The position numbers and the translations under genes were made by a program. A stretch of DNA of 5,981 nt from Clostridia bacterium (lineage in GTDB: Bacteria > Bacillota > Clostridia > Monoglobales > Monoglobaceae), in NCBI GenBank assembly GCA_017409915.1, contig JAFQRU010000082.1, forward strand, positions 1-5,981, in the 5' to 3' direction. Below the pieces are notes generated by a model that did not search any database, was not told the origin of the DNA, and saw only the letters and a list, made by a program, of their open reading frames with translations. Within the stretch, counting starts at the first letter, position 1. Every line of letters starts with the position of its first letter. Of this stretch, positions 1 through 3,697 are shown in pieces.

Positions 1-418
1 CCCCCATTCCGCCTATCCAGTGAGTAAAGCTTCGCCAGAAAAGCAGGGATTTGGGGAGCACCTCAACATCTGTTAAAATTGACGCTCCTGTGGTTGTGAA
101 CCCTGAAACCGTTTCAAAAATTGCATCAAAAAAGTTTGGTATGTAACCTGATGCGTTAAAGGGGATTGCCCCGAAAATACTTATTATAATCCAGCTAAGG
201 GCAACTGCAACAAAGCCTTCTTTTGCGAATATTGATTTATTCTTCGGGGGTTTTACGGTAAGGGAAAGCCCTACCACAAGGCACAAAAGAGCGCAAAACA
301 GGAAAAGAAACTTATTCTCTTCCCCGTATGACAAAGCACATAGAAACGGCAAAAGCATACACACTGACTCTATATTAAGTGCCCAGCCCACAACATAAGA
401 AATTACTTTTAGATTCAT
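1..418 (-). CDS. trkH: TrkH-family potassium transporter, N-terminal part (runs off the left edge)
   Basis: Membrane subunit of the Trk K+ uptake system: it forms the ion path and is gated by the cytoplasmic TrkA ring encoded just upstream. Only the first 139 residues are in the window. They begin MNLKVISYVV and contain hydrophobic segments at about residues 5-30, 37-54 and 67-87. The first pore loop follows, FDAIFETVSGFTTTGAS at residues 97-113, where TTTGAS is the family selectivity-filter signature. RSFTHWIGGMG at 129-139 is another family hallmark. Full-length TrkH/KtrB proteins have about 450-490 residues, so roughly 70% lies outside. The ATG at 418 is preceded by AGGAG at a 7-nt spacing. 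The gene starts 10 bp after trkA and is almost certainly co-transcribed with it. TrkH and KtrB are related; pairing with a two-domain TrkA favours the TrkH name. Confidence 0.93.
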   Translation of the reverse strand, partial: MNLKVISYVVGWALNIESVCMLLPFLCALSYGEENKFLFLFCALLCLVVGLSLTVKPPKNKSIFAKEGFVAVALSWIIISIFGAIPFNASGYIPNFFDAIFETVSGFTTTGASILTDVEVLPKSLLFWRSFTHWIGGMG

Positions 419-425
419 AAGCTTT

Positions 426-430
426 CTCCT
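426..430 (-). promoter_or_regulatory. trkH ribosome binding site overlapping the trkA stop codon
   Basis: On the minus strand the sequence reads TAGGAGAAAGCTTATG. The trkA stop codon TAG (431-429) shares bases with AGGAG (430-426), which sits 7 nt before the trkH ATG at 418. This fixes the trkH start and suggests translational coupling, so that ribosomes finishing trkA can reinitiate on trkH. Confidence 0.85.
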
Positions 431-1787
431 ATTTCAGTATATCCTGTATGTCGTTATAGCCTGTATTTATCGTAACAATTATAACTGTGTCTCCAACTTT
501 AATGATATCTTTACCTTTTGGAGTTATAATCTTGCCGTTTCTGTTTATTGAGGCTATAATAATTCCGCTCTTTAAGTTAAGAGATTCGACAGTTTTATTG
601 ATTACCGGAGAGTTTTCCTTAATCCTGAATTCAAGAGCTTCTGCCTTGTCGTCCAGAATATAATGAAGTGTTTCAATATTATTCCCAATGGAGTTATTCA
701 TAGCACGGACAAATCGGATTATGTATTCCGCTGTAATCTCTTTTGGATAAATTATTGTGTCAAGATTTAAGTTGCCGATAACCTCTTCGTATGCAATTCT
801 GTTTATTTTAGTTATAATTTTTCCGTCAGTTTTTGTCTTTGCATAGAGAGAAAGGAGAACATTTTCTTCGTCAATCCCTGTAAGAGCAACAAAGGATTCT
901 GCCTTATCTATTCCCTCTTCCAATAGCAGACGGTTTTCCGTTCCGTCGCCGTTTATTATTGTAGCTTTCGGGAGAATGTCGCATAAAAATTCGCATCTTG
1001 CGGGGTTGTTTTCAATAATCTTAACGCTTATTCCTGCTTTTATCAGTCTATGAGCAAGGTATACAGCGGTAGTTCCTCCGCCCACTATGATACAGTCTTT
1101 AACTTTGTTGGTCTTAATACCTATTTTCTTGATAAACTGAGACGCATTTTCGATAGAGGAAACTATACTTATAAAGTCTCCCTCTTTTAGAACAAAGTCA
1201 CCGCCGGGAATAAAAGCTTCTTCCCCTCTTTCAACTCCGCATACCAAAACATCACAGCTGAGCTTTTGGGAAATATCCGCAAGCTTCATATCACAAAGAG
1301 GCGAACCACTTGGGATTTTAAATTTTAAAATTTCAACTCTGCCTTTTGCAAAAGTATCAATCTGTACCGCAGTTGGAAAACGCAAGAGTCTTGCAATTTC
1401 ATCGGCGGCAGTAAGCTCAGGATTGATAATCATAGCAAGGCCCAGATCCTCCTTGAAATGGTGGATTTCCTTGCTGTATTCAGGGTTTCTTACTCTTGCA
1501 ATAGTTTTACAGTCTCCTAACTTCTTAGCTAAAAGACAAGTTAAAAGATTGAGCTCATCTGAGCCTGTTACGGCAATTAAAATGTCCGTATCCTCAACCT
1601 TTGCCTCACGGAGAGTGTCAACGCTGGCACCACTGCCTGAAACACCCATAACATCATAGGTATTAACAACGCTTTTAGTTACCTCGCTGTTTTGGTCAAT
1701 AACTGTTATATTGTGCTCTTTCTCACGGCTTAATCTCTCTGTAAGCTTTTCGCCTATCTTTCCAAGGCCAATTATAGTAATATTCAT
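429..1787 (-). CDS. trkA: Trk system potassium uptake regulatory protein TrkA (two RCK modules)
   Basis: Cytoplasmic NAD(H)/nucleotide-binding regulator that assembles on TrkH and controls K+ uptake. At 452 residues it matches the usual length of two-module TrkA (about 458 in E. coli). The first Rossmann (TrkA_N) half opens MNITIIGLGKIG, with the GxGxxG motif at residues 7-12 and the acidic residue at the end of strand 2 at D31 (VIDQN). A TrkA_C half follows at about 140-225. The second Rossmann half starts at about 230 with IIVGGG; its glycine motif is G236-G-G238-T-T-A241, with alanine in the last place, and its acidic residue is E259 (IIENNPARC). A second TrkA_C half spans about 368-450. 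The start has GGAG at 1796-1799, 8 nt upstream. The gene follows sigG on the same strand but has its own strong promoter, and trkH follows it directly. Confidence 0.96.
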   Translation of the reverse strand: MNITIIGLGKIGEKLTERLSREKEHNITVIDQNSEVTKSVVNTYDVMGVSGSGASVDTLREAKVEDTDILIAVTGSDELNLLTCLLAKKLGDCKTIARVRNPEYSKEIHHFKEDLGLAMIINPELTAADEIARLLRFPTAVQIDTFAKGRVEILKFKIPSGSPLCDMKLADISQKLSCDVLVCGVERGEEAFIPGGDFVLKEGDFISIVSSIENASQFIKKIGIKTNKVKDCIIVGGGTTAVYLAHRLIKAGISVKIIENNPARCEFLCDILPKATIINGDGTENRLLLEEGIDKAESFVALTGIDEENVLLSLYAKTKTDGKIITKINRIAYEEVIGNLNLDTIIYPKEITAEYIIRFVRAMNNSIGNNIETLHYILDDKAEALEFRIKENSPVINKTVESLNLKSGIIIASINRNGKIITPKGKDIIKVGDTVIIVTINTGYNDIQDILK

Positions 1788-1801
1788 ATAAATATCTCCA
1801 T

Positions 1802-1815
1802 ATACAATATTGTAT
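1802..1815. promoter_or_regulatory. Perfect 14-bp palindrome in the trkA leader (candidate operator)
   Basis: ATACAATATTGTAT is identical on both strands. It lies between the trkA -10 box (1821-1826) and the ribosome binding site (1796-1799) and covers the predicted transcription start at about 1814. This is a classical place for a repressor site. It has no following T-run, so it is not a terminator. The binding protein is unknown, and a 14-bp palindrome made almost entirely of A and T could arise by chance in AT-rich DNA. Confidence 0.5.
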
Positions 1816-1820
1816 TTTAC

Positions 1821-1849
1821 ATTATATCAAATGCCGCAAACAAAGTCAA
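1821..1849 (-). promoter_or_regulatory. Sigma-A promoter of trkA-trkH
   Basis: The minus strand reads TTGACT (1849-1844), a 17-bp spacer, then TATAAT (1826-1821). The -10 is extended by TG one base upstream (TGATATAAT). This is close to the ideal housekeeping promoter. Transcription should start near 1814, giving a leader of about 27 nt, too short to hold a c-di-AMP riboswitch of the kind that controls some K+ transporters. The -35 box begins 8 bp beyond the sigG stop codon, so the promoter sits entirely in the sigG-trkA gap. Confidence 0.88.
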
Positions 1850-1857
1850 TACCAGGG

Positions 1858-2628
1858 TTAAAGATGCTTTTTCATATGGTTTATGGCGTTCTTTTCAAGG
1901 CGGGAGACCTGTGCCTGAGAAATGCCTATTTCATCAGCAATCTCCATTTGTGTCTTCCCGTGGAAAAATCTTAGCGAAATTATATTCTTCTCTCGTTCGG
2001 GGAGCTTGTCTATTGCCTGGCTTAAAGAAATCTCGTCAAGCCAGCGCTCGTCCGTATTTTTCTCGTCTTTTACCTGGTCCATAACGAAAACCGCATCGGT
2101 GTTGTCGTGATATACAGGTTCATTTAAGGAAACGGGGTCCATAATGGCATCGAGGGCCATATCCACCTCGGAGGTTTTAACCCCAAGCTCTTTTGCAATA
2201 TCGGCATTGGTGGGTTCTTTTGAAGTTTCGGAGATAAGCCTTTCCTTAACCGCCAGAGCTTTATAGGCGATATCACGAAGGCTTCGGCTTACCCTTAATG
2301 CGTTATTATCCCTTAAATATCTTCTTATTTCCCCTATAATCATAGGTACTGCATAAGTGGAAAACTTAACCCCGTGGGAGGTGTCAAAGTTATCAAGGGC
2401 CTTTATAAGACCGATACAGCCAATCTGGAACAGATCATCGGCACATTCCCCTCGGTTATTGAATTTCTGCATAACGCTTAAAACAAGGCGCAGATTTCCA
2501 TAGATAAACTCTTGTCTTGCCAAAGCATCTCCTTTTTTTATCTTCTCAAAAAGCTCCCTCTTCTTATCCTCTGAAAGTGTGGGAAGCTTTGATGTGTTGA
2601 TACCGCAAATTTCCACCTTATTTATCAT
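1858..2628 (-). CDS. sigG: RNA polymerase sporulation-specific sigma factor SigG (late forespore)
   Basis: Directs RNA polymerase to late forespore genes (for example small acid-soluble proteins and germination genes) after engulfment. The 256 residues follow B. subtilis SigG closely from end to end. The N-terminus carries the SigG-typical KVEICG (residues 4-9) and TSKLP (12-16). Region 2 covers about 43-113, with NLRLVLSV, DDLFQIGCIGLIKALDNFD and KFSTYAVPMIIGEIRRYL, ending in RDNNALRVSRSLRDIAYKAL. Region 3 follows to about 190 (ISETSKEPT, DPVSLNEP). Region 4 has its helix-turn-helix at 225-246 (KTQMEIADEIGISQAQVS). The ATG start keeps the conserved N-terminus, although the ribosome binding site is ordinary: AAAAGGGG, 10 nt upstream. 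In many Firmicutes sigG follows spoIIGA-sigE; here the upstream neighbour is the divergent ymxH and trkA follows. No terminator separates it from trkA. Confidence 0.97.
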   Translation of the reverse strand: MINKVEICGINTSKLPTLSEDKKRELFEKIKKGDALARQEFIYGNLRLVLSVMQKFNNRGECADDLFQIGCIGLIKALDNFDTSHGVKFSTYAVPMIIGEIRRYLRDNNALRVSRSLRDIAYKALAVKERLISETSKEPTNADIAKELGVKTSEVDMALDAIMDPVSLNEPVYHDNTDAVFVMDQVKDEKNTDERWLDEISLSQAIDKLPEREKNIISLRFFHGKTQMEIADEIGISQAQVSRLEKNAINHMKKHL

Positions 2629-2662
2629 AATGCTTATGCCCCTTTTAGTTTTTTCACATAAA

Positions 2663-2692
2663 CATTATTGGTTCTTTTTTCATAAATTATAC
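2663..2692 (-). promoter_or_regulatory. Possible forespore (sigma-F/sigma-G type) promoter of sigG
   Basis: Upstream of sigG the minus strand reads GTATA (2692-2688), then 15 bp, then ACCAATAATG (2672-2663). Forespore promoters have GYATA at -35 and, for sigma-F, GGNNANAHTR at -10. The -35 matches exactly. The -10 fits everywhere except the leading GG. SigG is known to be switched on by sigma-F and then by itself, so such a promoter is expected here, but the match is partial. The other strand of the same segment reads TATACT (2688-2693), a possible -10 for ymxH, but no convincing -35 precedes it. Confidence 0.35.
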
Positions 2693-2713
2693 TGAAAATG
2701 AATAGATATATAC

Positions 2714-2720
2714 GGGGTGA
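2714..2720 (+). promoter_or_regulatory. Ribosome binding site that sets the ymxH start
   Basis: GGGGTGA lies 4 nt before the ATG at 2725 and pairs well with the 16S rRNA tail (core GAGGTGA). The upstream in-frame ATG at 2698 has no such site, so the protein starts MPSCSINEIR rather than nine residues earlier. Confidence 0.8.
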
Positions 2721-2724
2721 TTTT

Positions 2725-2964
2725 ATGCCGTCTTGCAGTATCAACGAAATCAGAAATAAGGAAATAATAAATATAAAAACAGGGGTCCGTCTTGGCTTTC
2801 CCTCCGACATTGAGATTGACCTTGAAACAGGGAAATTTGTTTCTATTGTAGTTTCGGGGGGTTATAAAATTATGGGACTTTTCGGGAGAGAAAATGACAT
2901 AATAATCAAGTGGGAAAACATAAAAAACATTGGCGACGACCTTATAATCGTTGAAATGGAATGA
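2725..2964 (+). CDS. ymxH: YlmC/YmxH-family sporulation protein (PRC-barrel-like)
   Basis: Small protein of a family found in spore-forming Firmicutes, often encoded beside sigG, with no established biochemical role. The 79 residues carry the family pattern: CSINEIRNKEIINI near the start (residues 4-17), VRLGFPSDIEIDLETGKF (21-38), a GLFGRENDIIIKW segment (51-63), and the closing IGDDLIIVE (69-77). This is a short all-beta fold resembling the PRC barrel. It is cytoplasmic by appearance, with no signal peptide or membrane segment. The start at 2725 is preferred over 2698 on ribosome binding site and family alignment. It is divergent from sigG, with a shared upstream region of about 96 bp, whereas the family gene is more often in tandem with sigG. 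It ends 1 bp or less before a terminator stem. A broken second copy lies at 3589-3648. Confidence 0.9.
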   Translation: MPSCSINEIRNKEIINIKTGVRLGFPSDIEIDLETGKFVSIVVSGGYKIMGLFGRENDIIIKWENIKNIGDDLIIVEME

Positions 2965-3000
2965 AAAAAGTAGAAACGAGTGATTTCGTTTCTACTTTTT
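2965..3000. terminator. Strong bidirectional terminator between ymxH and the finger lipoprotein
   Basis: A perfect 15-bp inverted repeat, AAAAAGTAGAAACGA (2965-2979) and TCGTTTCTACTTTTT (2986-3000), encloses a 6-nt loop. The T-run on the plus strand ends ymxH transcripts. The matching A-run at the other end gives a T-run on the minus strand for the convergent lipoprotein gene, whose stop codon is at 3006-3008. Confidence 0.93.
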
Positions 3001-3005
3001 ATCAA

Positions 3006-3230
3006 TTAATTTCCTCTGTGTATGCATTCTTGGCAATAACTATAACTTCCAATGCTTCTATTTTTACAACTAAAATTTGTACATTTATGTTCAGCACAAT
3101 AATTTGTTCCTGTCAATCTTTGTTTTGGACAACCTGAAACCGCGCAATACTTAACCGTCGTGCCCATACATCCAACAAAACAAGACATAGCAACCATTAT
3201 AGCTATTATGAAAATAAGAGATTTTTTCAT
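3006..3230 (-). CDS. Small lipoprotein with two tandem Cys/His finger repeats, function unknown
   Basis: I do not recognise a named family. The 74 residues begin MKKSLIFIIAIMVAMS, a lipoprotein signal peptide with lipobox FVGC and lipidated cysteine C21, so the mature protein of about 54 residues should be anchored on the outer face of the cell membrane. The mature part is two copies of one pattern with a 21-residue period: C29-x4-C34-x10-C45-x2-H48 and C50-x4-C55-x10-C66-x2-C69. Each copy has four potential metal ligands and ends in YC-x2-H/C (NYCAEH, SYCQEC). This resembles small zinc-binding knuckles; disulfide bonds are the alternative, since the domain is extracytoplasmic. The start at 3230 is fixed by GGAGGTG 5 nt upstream; the longer frame from 3281 would begin upstream of the predicted transcript start. 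It is divergent from the XRE regulator, shares operators with it, and is probably repressed by it. Confidence 0.78.
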   Translation of the reverse strand: MKKSLIFIIAIMVAMSCFVGCMGTTVKYCAVSGCPKQRLTGTNYCAEHKCTNFSCKNRSIGSYSYCQECIHRGN

Positions 3231-3235
3231 TTTTA

Positions 3236-3242
3236 CACCTCC
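3236..3242 (-). promoter_or_regulatory. Consensus ribosome binding site of the finger lipoprotein
   Basis: GGAGGTG on the minus strand, 5 nt before the ATG at 3230, is a near-perfect complement of the 16S rRNA tail. It decides between the start at 3230 and the in-frame upstream ATG at 3281, which has no comparable site. Confidence 0.88.
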
Positions 3243-3271
3243 AATCTCATCTGAGTTTTTATATAGCCTAT

Positions 3272-3300
3272 ATTGTATCATATATAGCCTACTTTGTCAA
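3272..3300 (-). promoter_or_regulatory. Sigma-A promoter of the finger lipoprotein
   Basis: The minus strand reads TTGACA (3300-3295), 17 bp, then TACAAT (3277-3272), with TG one base before the -10 (TGATACAAT). This is a strong promoter, with transcription expected to start near 3265 and a leader of about 35 nt. Two of the four TATAGNCTATA sites lie within or at the edge of it, so occupancy should block polymerase. Confidence 0.85.
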
Positions 3301-3311
3301 TACTTATAGTC

Positions 3312-3317
3312 TATAAT
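3312..3317 (+). promoter_or_regulatory. Presumed -10 box of the XRE regulator gene
   Basis: A perfect TATAAT sits 28 bp before the start codon and would give a leader of about 20 nt. No good -35 stands 16-18 bp upstream: TTGTCA at 3294-3299 is only 12 bp away. The promoter may therefore be weak or need help. The box overlaps operator copies 3 and 4, consistent with autorepression. Confidence 0.45.
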
Positions 3318-3345
3318 TAGTCTATAAGCTTGTGGAGGTAGAAAG

Positions 3346-3588
3346 ATGGATACTTATGCAACTATAAAGAACAGGATTTTATGCCTATGCGAAGAAAAAA
3401 GATTAACAATTAATAAATTAGCTACAAAATCGGGTGTGTCGCCATCAACAATTAAAAATATTTTGTATGGAAAAAGTCAAAATCCCGGCGTTGTTACATT
3501 AAAAATGCTCTGCGATGGATTAGGAATAACTTTGATAGAGTTTTTTGATACAGAAGAATTTAAAACCCTTGAACAGGAAATTAAGTAG
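3346..3588 (+). CDS. XRE/Cro-C1 family single-domain transcriptional regulator
   Basis: DNA-binding protein of 80 residues made of one HTH_3 domain and a short tail. The five-helix fold spans about residues 5-67: helix 1 around IKNRILCLCEEKR, helix 2 TINKLATKSG (21-30), recognition helix SPSTIKNIL (32-40), then GKSQNP and TLKMLCDGLGITLIEFF (51-67). There is no sensor, peptidase or dimerisation domain beyond this, so it most likely binds palindromic DNA as a simple dimer. GGAGGT (3334-3339) sits 6 nt before the ATG. The gene is divergent from the finger lipoprotein across 115 bp carrying four palindromic operators. Length and tail are normal for stand-alone repressors of this type, as in phage, toxin-antitoxin and small accessory modules. 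Which genes it controls beyond this pair cannot be seen. Confidence 0.9.
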   Translation: MDTYATIKNRILCLCEEKRLTINKLATKSGVSPSTIKNILYGKSQNPGVVTLKMLCDGLGITLIEFFDTEEFKTLEQEIK

Positions 3589-3648
3589 ATAATAAATGTT
3601 ATAGAAGGAACCAAGCTTGGCTTCCGCATAATAGTCGAAATGGAATAA
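3589..3648 (+). pseudogene. Relic of a second ymxH gene with its middle deleted
   Basis: Read from the codon after the XRE stop, this stretch encodes IINVIEGTKLGFRIIVEME and a TAA stop. It aligns with two separate parts of the intact YmxH at 2725-2964: IINIKTGVRLGF (residues 14-25) and, after a gap of about 46 residues, the last residues IIVEME. At DNA level, ATAATAAAT, CTTGGCTT and GAAATGGAAT (3637-3646, matching 2953-2962) are shared exactly, with scattered substitutions between. It has no start codon or ribosome binding site of its own and happens to be in frame with the XRE gene beyond its TAG. The divergence suggests an old copy that decayed, not a recent duplication. A 19-residue match is short, but agreement at both ends in the right order makes chance unlikely. 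Confidence 0.75.
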
Positions 3649-3661
3649 TTTCTGCACACAA

Positions 3662-3689
3662 AAAAGGCTCTGCATAAGCAGAGCCTTTT
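3662..3689. terminator. Bidirectional terminator between rpoC and the XRE gene
   Basis: A perfect 12-bp stem, AAAAGGCTCTGC (3662-3673) and GCAGAGCCTTTT (3678-3689), encloses the loop ATAA. On the minus strand it follows the rpoC stop codon (3698-3700) by 8 bp and ends in a T-run, marking the end of the rpoC operon. On the plus strand it also has a T-run and can stop transcripts from the XRE gene and relic. Confidence 0.94.
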
Positions 3690-3697
3690 AATTTTTC

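Larger units (their letters stand above)
3262..3326. repeat. Four phased copies of an 11-bp palindromic operator, TATAGNCTATA
   Basis: Copies lie at 3262-3272 (TATAGCCTATA, perfect palindrome around a central base), 3283-3293 (TATAGCCTACT, one good half-site), 3305-3315 (TATAGTCTATA, perfect) and 3316-3326 (ATTAGTCTATA, two mismatches). The centre-to-centre distances of 21, 22 and 11 bp are about two, two and one helical turns, so all sites face the same side of the DNA. Copy 1 overlaps the start-proximal side of the lipoprotein -10 and copy 2 lies in its spacer. Copies 3 and 4 overlap the TATAAT presumed to serve the XRE gene. Binding by the adjacent XRE protein is inferred, not shown. Confidence 0.8.

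Noticed and set aside
1802..1815. The trkA leader palindrome as a terminator for sigG
   Set aside because: It has no GC-rich stem and no T-run, and it lies downstream of the trkA promoter.
1788..1857. A riboswitch or leader RNA before trkA
   Set aside because: The whole gap is 70 bp and mostly promoter; the leader of about 27 nt is too short for a known riboswitch.
1423..2110. Plus-strand open frames at 1423-1659 and 1922-2110
   Set aside because: They are antisense to trkA and sigG, with no ribosome binding sites and no family resemblance; they are shadows of conserved coding sequence.
2698..2724. A longer ymxH start at 2698, adding nine residues
   Set aside because: There is no ribosome binding site there; GGGGTGA fits the ATG at 2725, and the family proteins start at about that point.
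3231..3281. A longer lipoprotein start at 3281, adding 17 residues before MKKSLIF
   Set aside because: It would begin upstream of the predicted transcript start (about 3265), lacks a ribosome binding site, and would bury the signal peptide. GGAGGTG is correctly spaced for 3230.
3294..3317. TTGTCA with TATAAT as a full sigma-A promoter for the XRE gene
   Set aside because: The spacer is only 12 bp, too short for a functional -35/-10 pair; only the -10 box is retained.
3477..3659. Minus-strand open frame of 60 codons opposite the XRE gene
   Set aside because: It lies antisense to a well-supported gene and the ymxH relic and has no ribosome binding site or recognisable protein features.
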